Origin: Planococcus salinus
Lineage (GTDB): Bacteria > Bacillota > Bacilli > Bacillales_A > Planococcaceae
Assembly (NCBI RefSeq): GCF_003719725.1
Contig: NZ_RIAX01000002.1
Coordinates: forward strand, 124,001 to 188,000
Length of the DNA: 64,000 nt
Direction: 5' to 3'
Below are positions 45,197 to 53,970 of this stretch, in pieces. The notes beneath the pieces are model-generated. The model was not told where the DNA came from. It was given only the letters and a program-made list of their open reading frames with translations, and did no database searches. The number at the start of each line of letters is the position of its first letter. The first letter of the stretch is position 1. The position numbers were made by a program, and so were the translations under genes.

Positions 45197-46285
45197 TCAG
45201 GAAATATACGAATCATATACCGTTCGTCTTGCGAAACAATTCTTTGCACGTTCACGGTCTTCGGACGTTTGGAAACTGAGAACCAAAATACCAAAAACAT
45301 CTTCCCGTGTTTCCAAAATCCGCAAATTGACAATGCTGATCTGCTCTTCTGCCAAATAACCCGTCAGCTCTGAAATGATGCCTGGTACATCAGGAATATC
45401 AATATACAAATCGAAAACGGAATACAGAGCCCCGTGTCCCGCAATCGGCAATTCATCACGGACCATTTTGGCCTGATGGAAATACTGCTGTATGGCGTGC
45501 GGGTCATTTTGCTCCAGCAAATATTTCAATTGCTGCATTTCTTCCATCCAATTGTCCATTTGTTCAACAATCATGTCTTTGTTCTGAGTGGTGATATCCC
45601 GCCACATGACCGGGTCGGATGATGCGATTCTGGTAATATCCCGGAACCCGCCGGCTGCCAGCTGGCGTGTAAAGGAGTATTCGCTTTCCTTATCCAATTG
45701 ATGAACCAGAGAAGCAGCGATCAAATGCGGGAAATGGCTGACCACCGCTGTCATATGATCATGATCAGCCGCAGCCAGCACTTCAATTTTCGCTTTCGTC
45801 ACCGACAACAGGCCTTTCAATTGTGAGATGTTCGCTTCGCTCGCCAGCTTGCCGGGCGTCAATATGTAAAAAGCATTTTCAAATAAGACATCCTTGGCTG
45901 CCTCGACTCCGCTTTTGTGGGAGCCAGCCATCGGGTGGCCCCCGATGAAAATATGCTGCAGGTTCTCTGCCGCTTCCATGATGACTTGTTTGGTGGAACC
46001 GGTGTCACTCAATATAACGCCTTCTTTTAAATCCCAGAACTTGCTTTGTTCCATCAATTTAACAGTAGCCCCTACCGGAGTTGCAAAGATGATAAAATCC
46101 GCTTCAGAAGCCGCTCTTTCAAGAGAAGGAGGAGAACTATGTATAATACCCATTTTAAACGCTTTTCTGGCAGTCAGTGCGTCAGCATCATAGCCGGCTA
46201 CATGGATGCCTTCATGACGCTGAAGCGCTTTTGCCAGCGATCCCCCGATCAACCCGAGGCCGATTACGAGTACTTGTGCTTTCAT
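45197..46285 (-). CDS. tyrA: Prephenate dehydrogenase with ACT domain
   Basis: Converts prephenate to 4-hydroxyphenylpyruvate for tyrosine. The 362 residues have the NAD-binding GLGLIGGSLAKAL (9-21), GGHPMAGSHKSGVEAA near 120, a helical dimerisation domain, and a C-terminal ACT domain (about 290-355, IDIPDVPGIISELTGYL) for tyrosine feedback. It overlaps aroH by 4 bp. In B. subtilis the trp genes and hisC stand between aroH and tyrA; here they are absent. Confidence 0.95.
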   Translation of the reverse strand: MKAQVLVIGLGLIGGSLAKALQRHEGIHVAGYDADALTARKAFKMGIIHSSPPSLERAASEADFIIFATPVGATVKLMEQSKFWDLKEGVILSDTGSTKQVIMEAAENLQHIFIGGHPMAGSHKSGVEAAKDVLFENAFYILTPGKLASEANISQLKGLLSVTKAKIEVLAAADHDHMTAVVSHFPHLIAASLVHQLDKESEYSFTRQLAAGGFRDITRIASSDPVMWRDITTQNKDMIVEQMDNWMEEMQQLKYLLEQNDPHAIQQYFHQAKMVRDELPIAGHGALYSVFDLYIDIPDVPGIISELTGYLAEEQISIVNLRILETREDVFGILVLSFQTSEDRERAKNCFARRTVYDSYIS

Positions 46286-46665
46286 TGATTGCTCACCTGG
46301 CTGTCTTTCAGGAGATCCGGGCGCAATTTCGTCGCCTCATTCATGTAGATATGCTGCACATCTTTTTGGGCCAGTTTAGTCTCAACATGCATCATGACAC
46401 GGATGCAAAGCGGCAAACTGCCTGGAACATCCATCTCATGGGTACACATGACCGGCACATACGTCCAATTCTCCAGTGTTCTGACGGCTTTTGCAGGAAA
46501 AGCTGACGAGATATCCGTCGTCGTAGAGATTATAACTGACGCCACATCATCGGGTTCAATGTTGTTTTTCTCAATTATTTCGAGCACCAATCGTCTGGTT
46601 TCTTGTAGTATTTGTTCAGGCTGATCAGCAGTAACCGTGATCGCGCCTCTGACTCCACGAATCAT
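46282..46665 (-). CDS. aroH: Chorismate mutase, AroH type
   Basis: Monofunctional chorismate mutase of 127 residues with the trimeric AroH fold. It starts with MIRGVRGAITV, carrying the active-site Arg, and includes TTDISSAFPAKAVR and the MNEATKLRPDL C-terminus. It overlaps aroB upstream and tyrA downstream by 4 bp each, so translation is coupled. It diverts chorismate to prephenate for Phe/Tyr. Confidence 0.95.
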   Translation of the reverse strand: MIRGVRGAITVTADQPEQILQETRRLVLEIIEKNNIEPDDVASVIISTTTDISSAFPAKAVRTLENWTYVPVMCTHEMDVPGSLPLCIRVMMHVETKLAQKDVQHIYMNEATKLRPDLLKDSQVSNQ

Positions 46666-47738
46666 ATCAGAACCTCTCCAATCTTTGAAAGTAGTTGTTG
46701 AAAAGCCGCTTCAGCTCTTTTCTCTTCGATCATTTCCATGAATGGCTTCCCGGTTTCTTCGAGCAACACAAAATTCAATGTTCCTCTGGAAGATTTTTTG
46801 TCCTTTTTCATGTAAGCCAGTAAAGAATCAAATGGGATCTCAGTCAGTTTGGATAACGGGTAGCCGTGTGATCTGCACCAGAACAAATACTCCTCCAACC
46901 GGGGGTGATCGGATAACAAAAGAGCATACGCCATTCCGAGCGCCACTGCTTCACCGTGTGTAATCTTCCCATACCCTTCATAGCCTTCGATGGCATGTGC
47001 CAGTGTATGGCCGAAATTCAAATATTTTCTCATGCCGCTTTCAAATTCGTCTTCTTCCACAATGGCCGCTTTCACCGCTATGCCTTTTTCGAGGTGGGCA
47101 ATCATTTCTTCATCTGTTAAATCGCTGAACTTCCGGTTTTGGAGCAGATCTGAAAGCCATTGCTCATTCGAGATAAAAGCGTGCTTAATGACTTCCGCCA
47201 TACCCGAACGAACTTCTTCAGCAGGCAGGGTATGCAGCAGTTTGGTATCATACAAAACTGCTTTTGGCTGATAGAAGGTGCCGATCATATTCTTTCCAAG
47301 AGCATGGTTGATGGCCGTCTTTCCCCCGACAGCACTGTCATGAGCCAAAATCGTTGTAGGAAGTTGAATATAAGGGATGCCCCTCATGAAAGTGGAAGCG
47401 ACAAACCCTGCCACATCCCCTGTTGCGCCTCCGCCAAACGCCAGCAGCAATGTTTTTCTGGAACACCCTTCGGCCAACAGGAAGGAATGGCACTCCATAA
47501 AGGTTTCCACCGATTTTGCCTGCTCGCCAGCCGGAATACGAAAAACACTGACATCAAATGGTTTCAGGAAAGACAGCAAATAGTCCAGGTGAAGCTCGGC
47601 AACTTTATCATCTGCCACTATCACAATTTTATCGGCATCACTTAACAAGTCGCGATATAAATCATGAAAGAACTTAAACACATTTGTTCCAATATGTACA
47701 TTGTAAGGATGGTCAGCTTCGACTCTCAGTAACTTCAT
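46662..47738 (-). CDS. aroB: 3-Dehydroquinate synthase
   Basis: Zinc- and NAD-dependent second enzyme of the shikimate pathway. The 358 residues contain GGGATGDVAGFVASTFMRG near 104-122, AVGGKTAINH near 140, and the zinc ligands within GHTLAHAIEG near 250 and GEAVALGM. The frame opens with TTG at 47741 but the ATG at 47738 is the more usual choice; GAAGGAG lies upstream. It starts 3 bp after the aroC stop. Confidence 0.95.
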   Translation of the reverse strand: MKLLRVEADHPYNVHIGTNVFKFFHDLYRDLLSDADKIVIVADDKVAELHLDYLLSFLKPFDVSVFRIPAGEQAKSVETFMECHSFLLAEGCSRKTLLLAFGGGATGDVAGFVASTFMRGIPYIQLPTTILAHDSAVGGKTAINHALGKNMIGTFYQPKAVLYDTKLLHTLPAEEVRSGMAEVIKHAFISNEQWLSDLLQNRKFSDLTDEEMIAHLEKGIAVKAAIVEEDEFESGMRKYLNFGHTLAHAIEGYEGYGKITHGEAVALGMAYALLLSDHPRLEEYLFWCRSHGYPLSKLTEIPFDSLLAYMKKDKKSSRGTLNFVLLEETGKPFMEMIEEKRAEAAFQQLLSKIGEVLI

Positions 47739-47741
47739 CAA

Positions 47742-48914
47742 TCAGAACTCCTTCGAATATGTCAGGTAATCCTGCAGATTCGCTTGTAAGCGCGGCAGTT
47801 GGTCGGCATCAAACTGCTCGATCAGAGAATTGGCGACTTCCCATGCAACTACGTGTTCGGCAACAACGGAGGCAGCCGGCACTGCACAGCTGTCAGAGCG
47901 CTCAATACTTGCCTGAAAAGGTTCTTTTGTTTCAATGTCAACGCTTTGCAACGGCTTATAAAGCGTCGGAATCGGCTTCATGACACCTCTGACGATGATT
48001 GGCATGCCCGTCGTCATTCCGCCTTCAAAACCGCCCAGATTATTGGTTTTCCGTTTATAACCCTGCTGTTCAGACCACAGGATTTCGTCATGGACCTGGC
48101 TTCCGGGTCTTCTGGCCATTTCAAAACCGAGGCCGAATTCCACACCTTTAAATGCATTGATGCTCATAACCGCACCCGCTATTTTGGCATCGAGCTTCCG
48201 GTCATAATGGACATACGAACCGATCCCGGCCGGCATTCCTTCAACAATGACTTCGACTGTCCCGCCTATCGAATCGCCATTTTTTTTGGTTTCATCGATC
48301 AGGTCCGTCATTTGCTTGGTCACGGATGGATCTGCGCAGTACACTGCATCCTGCTCAACGATTTCCCTGATTTCTTTTACGCTCTTTCCCTGGTAAGTTT
48401 CGGGATTTACACGGATTCCGCCAATCTCTGTCACTTGCGACACGATTTCAATGCCCAATTGGGATAATAACTGCTTCGCAACTGCCCCTACTGCTACTCG
48501 AACGGTAGTTTCACGAGCTGAAGAGCGCTCCAACACATTGCGGAGATCGCGGTGGCCATATTTCATCCCACCGTTCAAATCCGCATGACCTGGCCGTGGA
48601 CGTGAAATCTGGCGTTTCACCTCATCGGTTTCTTCAATTGGTTCAATCCCCATGATGTTGGTCCAATGTTTCCAATCATCATTCTTCACCACTAGAGTCA
48701 CCGGCGAACCCAACGTTTTACCATGTCTTACGCCTGAAACGATTTCCACTGTATCTTTTTCGATTTGCATTCTTCTGCCCCGGCCATGGCCTCCCTGGCG
48801 TCTTTTCAATTCCTTGTTAATCATGTCAGCTGTTAAGGGCATTTGAGCCGGTAAGCCTTCTATGATGGCGGTCAATTGTGGACCGTGGGATTCTCCTGCT
48901 GTTAGATAACGCAT
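47742..48914 (-). CDS. aroC: Chorismate synthase
   Basis: FMN-dependent last step to chorismate (aroF in B. subtilis). The 390 residues begin [13 protein letters not shown], with [35 protein letters not shown]-type signatures (written here as position about 110-145) and [11 protein letters not shown] near 290. It heads the aro operon from a promoter just upstream and follows two tandem terminators after ndk. Confidence 0.95.
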   Translation of the reverse strand: MRYLTAGESHGPQLTAIIEGLPAQMPLTADMINKELKRRQGGHGRGRRMQIEKDTVEIVSGVRHGKTLGSPVTLVVKNDDWKHWTNIMGIEPIEETDEVKRQISRPRPGHADLNGGMKYGHRDLRNVLERSSARETTVRVAVGAVAKQLLSQLGIEIVSQVTEIGGIRVNPETYQGKSVKEIREIVEQDAVYCADPSVTKQMTDLIDETKKNGDSIGGTVEVIVEGMPAGIGSYVHYDRKLDAKIAGAVMSINAFKGVEFGLGFEMARRPGSQVHDEILWSEQQGYKRKTNNLGGFEGGMTTGMPIIVRGVMKPIPTLYKPLQSVDIETKEPFQASIERSDSCAVPAASVVAEHVVAWEVANSLIEQFDADQLPRLQANLQDYLTYSKEF

Positions 48915-48955
48915 TTACACTTTCTCCCTTCAACTCGCTAAAGTATTTATGTATC

Positions 48956-48964
48956 ACTATAACA
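48956..48964 (-). promoter_or_regulatory. Extended -10 promoter candidate for the aro operon
   Basis: TGTTATAGT on the minus strand is an extended -10 element about 40 bp before the aroC ATG. The matching -35 (TAGAAT or TTGTAG) is poor, so confidence is moderate. Confidence 0.45.
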
Positions 48965-49004
48965 TATAGCTTTTCTACAATTCTATCTTAATTTTAGATA
49001 AAAC

Positions 49005-49034
49005 AAAACTGTCCAAAATTTATGGACAGTTTTT
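49005..49034 (-). terminator. Second terminator downstream of ndk
   Basis: AAAACTGTCC pairs perfectly with GGACAGTTTT (10 bp) followed by GTTTTATC on the minus strand. It stands in tandem with the terminator at 49045. Confidence 0.75.
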
Positions 49035-49044
49035 ATGAAAACAA

Positions 49045-49071
49045 TAAAAAAAAGACAGCTAAGCTGCCTTT
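49045..49071 (-). terminator. First terminator of ndk
   Basis: AGGCAGC-TTA-GCTGTCT with one G-U pair, followed by seven T on the minus strand, directly after the ndk stop. Confidence 0.8.
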
Positions 49072-49078
49072 TCGGTGA

Positions 49079-49525
49079 TTAGTTTACCCAGCTGTTCGCT
49101 GTTTTTTCGTAAGAAACCAACTCTTCTTCTTTGAAGAACAAACCGATTTCACGTTCAGCACTTTCAGCTGAATCAGAACCGTGGATCATGTTTTTGCCGA
49201 CAGTTACAGCAAAATCGCCGCGGATTGTTCCGGGAGCTGCATCTTTCGGGTTTGTTGCACCCATCATTTGACGAGCAGTCAAGATGACGTTTTCGCCTTC
49301 CCAAACCATTGCGAATACAGGACCTGAAGTGATAAATTCAACCAATTCGCCGAAGAAAGGGCGTTCTTTGTGTTCTCCGTAATGCTGTTCAGCCAATTCT
49401 GTGGGGATCTGCATCAATTTAGCACCAGCCAATTGGTATCCTTTTTTCTCAAAACGCGCTACGATTTCACCGATTACATTGCGTTGTACACCATCAGGTT
49501 TTACCATTAAAAATGTTTTTTCCAT
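49079..49525 (-). CDS. ndk: Nucleoside diphosphate kinase
   Basis: Transfers the gamma phosphate between nucleoside tri- and diphosphates. The 148 residues start [16 protein letters not shown] and contain the catalytic histidine in [16 protein letters not shown] near 115. The ATG at 49525 follows AGAGGAG; the frame opens three codons earlier. It has its own promoter and two terminators, so it is an independent unit between hepT and aroC. cheR, which follows ndk in B. subtilis, is absent. Confidence 0.96.
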   Translation of the reverse strand: MEKTFLMVKPDGVQRNVIGEIVARFEKKGYQLAGAKLMQIPTELAEQHYGEHKERPFFGELVEFITSGPVFAMVWEGENVILTARQMMGATNPKDAAPGTIRGDFAVTVGKNMIHGSDSAESAEREIGLFFKEEELVSYEKTANSWVN

Positions 49526-49574
49526 TATGAACACTCCTCTTTTAAAAGCTTGGGCAAATTGCCCGCCTTAAAAA

Positions 49575-49602
49575 ATACTATCATTCTGCCCTTATTTGTC
49601 AA
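49575..49602 (-). promoter_or_regulatory. SigA-type promoter of ndk
   Basis: TTGACA (49597-49602), 16-bp spacer, TAGTAT (49575-49580). A GGGCAAATTGCCC palindrome (49552-49564) lies just downstream, in the early transcribed region. Confidence 0.65.
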
Positions 49603-49610
49603 CTGCCACT

Positions 49611-50585
49611 TCAGAACTTCCGTTTCCCGATAAAAAAAGCGATATTGCGCATGGTTCTGTTGGCAGCACTTTTCGGAAGATAGGATAATTCCTTCAATGC
49701 TTTATGCAGATAACGTTCGCTCATCATTTTTGCTTCACCCACAGCCGGACTGTTCCGGATCATCTCCACAATTTCCACTCGTGCATCATCGGACAGGTCC
49801 TGTTTCAGGTTTGCTTTGAGCACTGCATAGATGGCGGGGTCTTTTCGCGCACACAATACAGGGAGCGTGATATTGCCGTTCATAAAATCGCTGCCAGCCG
49901 GTTTTCCAAGCTCTTCGTCCGACGCTGTAAAGTCCAGAATATCATCGATGATTTGGAACGACATACCGATAAAGTAGCCGAACCTTCTCAAATGGGCGGC
50001 GGTCTTTTCATCTGTGCCAGAAACCAAAGCCCCCAATTCGCAGCTTGAAGAAATAAGCAAAGCGGTCTTGCGTTTGATGCGCCGCAAATAAGAACGCAGG
50101 TTTTGGTCCAGTTTGTATTTGTCTTCAATCTGGATGATTTCACCACGGCACACTTCAATCATCGTCTTCGACAAAATATGATGAATCGAAGGCATGTCGA
50201 TTTCAGTGATGTGCTCTAAAGCTCGCGCCAATATAAAATCTCCCGTATACATCGCTACATTGTTGTTCCACTGTGCTTTGACTGTCGGCTGACCTCTTCT
50301 GATCTCAGAATCATCAATGACGTCATCATGGACCAGCGAAGCCATATGGATCAATTCAAGAGGAACTGCCACTTGTTTCATCACATCGATATTGTAATTG
50401 CCAAATTTGCCGGCAAGCAAAACAAAAACAGGGCGGATTCGTTTTCCTCCGGCCTGCAGTAAATGAAGCGAGGCGTCGTTTAATAAGTGAGATGAGGAAT
50501 CCACTGCCTGTTCTAATTCTTTTTCAATAATTTCCAACTCCGGTCTAAGGTCGGAATAAAGCAATTTCAACTTCATCTTTTCCAC
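49611..50585 (-). CDS. hepT: Heptaprenyl diphosphate synthase component II
   Basis: Catalytic subunit of the C35 prenyl diphosphate synthase that makes the menaquinone side chain. The 324 residues show the first aspartate-rich motif DDVIDDSEIRRG near 90 and the second DDILDF near 215. GTG at 50585, 7 nt after AGAAGG, is the start; the ATG three codons in is too far from the site. It follows menG and works with HepS encoded upstream. Confidence 0.94.
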   Translation of the reverse strand: MEKMKLKLLYSDLRPELEIIEKELEQAVDSSSHLLNDASLHLLQAGGKRIRPVFVLLAGKFGNYNIDVMKQVAVPLELIHMASLVHDDVIDDSEIRRGQPTVKAQWNNNVAMYTGDFILARALEHITEIDMPSIHHILSKTMIEVCRGEIIQIEDKYKLDQNLRSYLRRIKRKTALLISSSCELGALVSGTDEKTAAHLRRFGYFIGMSFQIIDDILDFTASDEELGKPAGSDFMNGNITLPVLCARKDPAIYAVLKANLKQDLSDDARVEIVEMIRNSPAVGEAKMMSERYLHKALKELSYLPKSAANRTMRNIAFFIGKRKF

Positions 50586-50606
50586 TTAACAACCTTCTCC
50601 CGCAAA

Positions 50607-51311
50607 TTAATATACTTTTTTTGTCCCTAAATGAAGCGCTGCAGCTCCACCTGTGTACGGTTTGTATTTCACTTTTTCAAAGCCGACTTGCACAAAAAGC
50701 TTGGCCAACTGTTTCATGCCCGGAAATCCTTTGGCAGATTCCTGCAGCCACGAATATTCCTTATAGCTCTTCGCAAAAAGCTTGCCGAACACCGGCATGA
50801 TAAATCGGAAATACAGTCTGAAAAAAGGCTTGAAAAACAAGTTATTGGGCTGTGAAGTTTCCAGGCAGGCAATAACGCCTCCCGGTTTCAACACTCTATG
50901 CATTTCTGACAGCACTTGCCGGTAATCCGGAACATTGCGCAAGCCAAAACCAATCGTCGCATAGTCAAAAGAATTGTCAGGATAAGGCAGTGACATGGCG
51001 TTGCCTTGAATCATATTCACCTGTGGCAGGTGTTTTGTTTTCTCAATTCCGACATTCAGCATGTTCTGGCTGAAATCCAAACCGACTACACGGCCTGACT
51101 CTCCTGTCGCTTCTGCCAATGCAATCGTCCAATCACCTGTGCCGCAGCAGACATCAATAGCCGAAGCCCCTTTTGGTACCTGCAGCTTCTGCATGGTGTC
51201 GCGCCGCCATTTACTGTGCTGCTGAAAGCTGATAACGGAATTCATCTGATCGTAATTTCCGGAAATTTTCTCAAAAACTTCGTGAACACGCTGTTCTTTC
51301 GTTTTCTGCAT
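50607..51311 (-). CDS. menG: Demethylmenaquinone methyltransferase
   Basis: SAM-dependent C-methylation, the last step of menaquinone synthesis (MenG/UbiE family; menH in older B. subtilis naming). The 234 residues have VCCGTGDW near 55, the family signature YDxMNxxIS ([11 protein letters not shown]) near 20, and GLRNVPDY near 120. The upstream in-frame ATG at 51320 abuts the ribosome site, so ATG 51311 (MQKTKEQRV) is preferred. It lies between hepS and hepT as in B. subtilis. Confidence 0.95.
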   Translation of the reverse strand: MQKTKEQRVHEVFEKISGNYDQMNSVISFQQHSKWRRDTMQKLQVPKGASAIDVCCGTGDWTIALAEATGESGRVVGLDFSQNMLNVGIEKTKHLPQVNMIQGNAMSLPYPDNSFDYATIGFGLRNVPDYRQVLSEMHRVLKPGGVIACLETSQPNNLFFKPFFRLYFRFIMPVFGKLFAKSYKEYSWLQESAKGFPGMKQLAKLFVQVGFEKVKYKPYTGGAAALHLGTKKVY

Positions 51312-51316
51312 CTCTG

Positions 51317-52090
51317 TCATCCTTCTCGGGTTAGCTGCTCAGCTCTATGCTGGTGCGGGGTTATTTTATGAAGCAAATAGTTTTTCAGGTCATACGGTAA
51401 TAAATGGTGATTGACCAATTCCAGCATTTCTTCTTCCAATTGGTCGAGCTTTTCCATCAGCCATGTCTCAATACTGGCTGCCGGTTGAAGCGAATGGTAT
51501 AAGGTTTTCAATAATTGTGTGTGTACTCCAGCTTCCCAATAAGCCAATTCTTCTGAATAACGGACATACTGAAGAGACACTTCAGCGAGCTGAGCGTATT
51601 CTTCATAACCGTAATATCTGTAGAATGTGGTCAGCAGATCCGATTCGATGATTTGCACCGAACGCTCAATTTCTTCTTCAGAGCGGATCACCGTTTCATA
51701 AAACGAAGTCTTTTGTTCGCTGACTTTGGTAATAGCCGTTGCTAAACGCTGGATCAACGTAAAATTATTCAAGTTGGCAAGCATCTGGTAATAGATGCCA
51801 CTGTAAAAATCACCGGCCAGGACAGTCAGCTGTTGTTTTTTGGTTGTCGCAACTTCCTTTACCTGATCATGGGCATGCAAGGCAGCATAAACGATGGAAA
51901 CAGTCTTAGCTGAAGCCTCAATTTCACCTGACCATGGTTTTCCTGTAAAAAGCGGCAATAGCAAAAAAAACAAACGTGTTCGTTCGATCGATGGGCCTCC
52001 CGTGCAGGTTTCCAAGGTCCGTTGACGAACAGCGTTCTTGACATCACTTTCCATTAGCCTGATTTTCGAATGTATTTGTTGTTCATTCAT
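51317..52090 (-). CDS. hepS: Heptaprenyl diphosphate synthase component I
   Basis: Regulatory, chain-length-setting subunit of the two-part heptaprenyl diphosphate synthase. The 257 residues are mostly helical and include the recognisable [20 protein letters not shown] segment near 100-119 that matches HepS. It lacks the DDxxD motifs, as expected. ATG 52090 has a GGAG 8 nt upstream. Operon order hepS-menG-hepT is the conserved one. Confidence 0.9.
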   Translation of the reverse strand: MNEQQIHSKIRLMESDVKNAVRQRTLETCTGGPSIERTRLFFLLLPLFTGKPWSGEIEASAKTVSIVYAALHAHDQVKEVATTKKQQLTVLAGDFYSGIYYQMLANLNNFTLIQRLATAITKVSEQKTSFYETVIRSEEEIERSVQIIESDLLTTFYRYYGYEEYAQLAEVSLQYVRYSEELAYWEAGVHTQLLKTLYHSLQPAASIETWLMEKLDQLEEEMLELVNHHLLPYDLKNYLLHKITPHQHRAEQLTREG

Positions 52091-52167
52091 ACTGCTTGCT
52101 CCATTCATGATTTAGCCATACTGCATAAGTATATCATAGGCAAAGCATTGCAATCATCTGATACTGC

Positions 52168-52389
52168 CTATTTTTTCGCTTCGCTCTCTATGATTCCGTG
52201 GGCAGAATGGATCTCTGCTTTCCCACGGATTTTCATGGCCGAAGTATGCTCGGTAAATTGGGCAATCATCACTTCACCTTTATCCAGTTTTTCAGTATGG
52301 TGAAATTTAGTATCGTTCCCTCTGGTCAATCCGATGACATTTACGCCATCTTCCTGGGCTCGAATCACTACATATTCCGGTTGTGCCAT
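52168..52389 (-). CDS. mtrB: Tryptophan RNA-binding attenuation protein TRAP
   Basis: Eleven-subunit ring protein that binds tryptophan and G/UAG repeats in target mRNAs. The 73 residues include [22 protein letters not shown] and [16 protein letters not shown], so the tryptophan pocket (GLTRG, and the Thr/His loop) and the RNA-contacting lysine/arginine (KIR) are kept. It follows folE by 23 bp, as mtrB follows mtrA in B. subtilis. The classical trp operon is not in its usual place in this window. Confidence 0.95.
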   Translation of the reverse strand: MAQPEYVVIRAQEDGVNVIGLTRGNDTKFHHTEKLDKGEVMIAQFTEHTSAMKIRGKAEIHSAHGIIESEAKK

Positions 52390-52412
52390 CTTTCCACCCG
52401 CTTTTCTTTTTT

Positions 52413-53000
52413 TCAGTTCATATTTATATAAGTAATTACTTCTGATCGCTTGACATCATCATGTTCCAGCATTCCTCTGGATACAGCGGTCACTGTTTTA
52501 GCCCCGGGCTTTTTAACTCCCCGCATCGTCATGCACATATGCTCTGCTTCAACCATTACATAAACACCGTGAGGATTCAATGTTTCCATCAGGGAATCAG
52601 CGAGAGTCGAAGTGATGCGCTCCTGCAGCTGAGGGCGTTTGGATACTGTTTCCACAGCACGGGCCAATTTGCTTAAGCCGGTAACGACACCGTCACGGGG
52701 AATGTAGGCAATATGAACTTTTCCAAAGAAAGGAACTAAATGGTGTTCACAAGTTGAAAAGAAAGGGATATCCTTTACCAGCACCAATTCTTCATGCCCT
52801 TCATGAAAAACCGTTTGAAAGTACTCTCTGGGATCTTCCTGCAGGCCGGAAAAAATCTCCGCATACATCTTCGCCACCCGTTTAGGGGTGTCAAGCAATC
52901 CTTCTCTCCCAGGATTTTCTCCAACAGCCTCCAATATCATTGAAACAGCCAGTTCGATTTTTTCCAAGTCCACTTCTTTTTTTATCATTACATCTGCCAC
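52413..53000 (-). CDS. folE: GTP cyclohydrolase I
   Basis: First enzyme of tetrahydrofolate synthesis (mtrA in B. subtilis). The 195 residues have the zinc ligands in [10 protein letters not shown] near 113 and in [16 protein letters not shown] near 155. The open frame runs to 53111, but GTG at 53000 lies 7 nt after AGGAGG and gives the normal length. It is followed by mtrB. Upstream is the repeat-filled gap to hbs, with no other gene. Confidence 0.95.
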   Translation of the reverse strand: MADVMIKKEVDLEKIELAVSMILEAVGENPGREGLLDTPKRVAKMYAEIFSGLQEDPREYFQTVFHEGHEELVLVKDIPFFSTCEHHLVPFFGKVHIAYIPRDGVVTGLSKLARAVETVSKRPQLQERITSTLADSLMETLNPHGVYVMVEAEHMCMTMRGVKKPGAKTVTAVSRGMLEHDDVKRSEVITYINMN

Positions 53001-53139
53001 TCTGTTTCCTCCTGTATAAGACGAGTCCATTATTTGTGTTACGGCAATTACGCAAGCGTGCCAGGATGTTCCAGAGGCCCGCAGCAAGCATTCGAAACCT
53101 TGCTTCGACAAGGCGCCTGATTTTTCAGCTTGCCTTTTT

Positions 53140-53410
53140 CAGGCCGCCTCCGCTTTTCTGTGTCCAGTCTCCAGCGGCCTGCCTCTCGAGGTCATAAGCC
53201 AGACACTGTCTAGTCTCCAGTGCCTAGCTCTTCGGGACATAAGGCAACCCAGCTGTGGGGCAAAGAGCGCCACTTCGCTGGTCTGCCTTATGTCTGTCAG
53301 AGCTGAACAGGCACTTCCGCTTTTCGGGACTGTGCGGCTGAAAACATGCCGCTTCGCCGTTCTGTCTTACGCTTGTCAAGGCAGAACGGCCGCCTCCGCT
53401 TTTCTGTCAT
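53140..53410. repeat. GAAAAGCG-type intergenic repeat cluster, copy 1
   Basis: The 524-bp gap 53001-53524 contains, apart from the hbs terminators, a set of degenerate repeats. AGAAAAGCGGAGGCGGCC occurs on the minus strand at about 53143-53160 and 53388-53405. Between them are tandem variants of CCAGTCTCCAG…CCT-G-CTCT-CG…CATAAG (about 53162-53196 and 53209-53246). The same words occur at 61009-61165. No reading frame is credible. Similar intergenic repeats occur in other Bacillales genomes as far as I recall. Confidence 0.65.
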
Positions 53411-53460
53411 TATCACATGAATTCTAGCATAAGAACCTCTGTTTCGCAAAACAGAGGCTC

Positions 53461-53507
53461 AAAAAAAGAATGACTTCTGCGAGAGCCAGTCTCGCAAAAG
53501 TCATTCT
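53461..53507 (-). terminator. Strong terminator of hbs
   Basis: AGAATGACTT (53498-53507 on the minus strand) pairs with 53467-53476, extended by GCGAGA/TCTCGC, followed by seven T. A second hairpin (CCTCTGTTT…AAACAGAGG, about 53436-53457) follows it. Confidence 0.9.
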
Positions 53508-53524
53508 ATGTACAATGCAGAAGC

Positions 53525-53797
53525 TTATTTCACTGCGTCTTTAAGCGCTTTACCTGGCTTAAATGCAGGAACTTTGCTTGCAGCGATTTCGATTTCAGCA
53601 CCAGTTTGCGGGTTACGTCCTTTACGGGCCGCACGCTCGCGAACTTCAAAGTTACCAAATCCGATTAATTGTACTTTTTCACCTTTAGTAAGAGCATCTT
53701 GAATCGTTTCAAATGCAGCGTCAACTGCTTTTGCAGCGTCTTTACGAGAAATATCAGCTGCTTCAGCAACAGAGTTCACTAATTCTGTCTTGTTCAT
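53525..53797 (-). CDS. hbs: DNA-binding protein HU
   Basis: Small histone-like nucleoid protein of 90 residues. [21 protein letters not shown] and the arm sequence [23 protein letters not shown] are typical of HBsu. The ATG at 53797 follows GGAGGTG. Promoter and strong terminators isolate it as a single, highly expressed unit. In B. subtilis spoIVA lies next upstream; here yphF is next. Confidence 0.96.
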   Translation of the reverse strand: MNKTELVNSVAEAADISRKDAAKAVDAAFETIQDALTKGEKVQLIGFGNFEVRERAARKGRNPQTGAEIEIAASKVPAFKPGKALKDAVK

Positions 53798-53845
53798 GCC
53801 ATTCACCTCCTCTCAAAGGGGATGCATTACATCAATCCTGTAAAA

Positions 53846-53874
53846 AGAGTATCACAACGAAAATCGCATAGCAA
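53846..53874 (-). promoter_or_regulatory. Promoter of hbs
   Basis: TTGCTA (53869-53874), 17-bp spacer, TACTCT (53846-53851), about 50 bp before the start codon. Confidence 0.6.
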
Positions 53875-53970
53875 CAACTAAAGCAGCGCATTCCCCAGAA
53901 AAAGGCTAATTTATGGTAATTTTTTACTTTTGACGGTTTTAATCCGAAAATACCCGTCATTTCAAGGTTC

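Noticed and set aside
52413-53111. N-terminal extension of folE to 53111
   Set aside because: The extra 37 codons lie in repeat-rich sequence; GTG at 53000 has a strong ribosome site and gives the family length.
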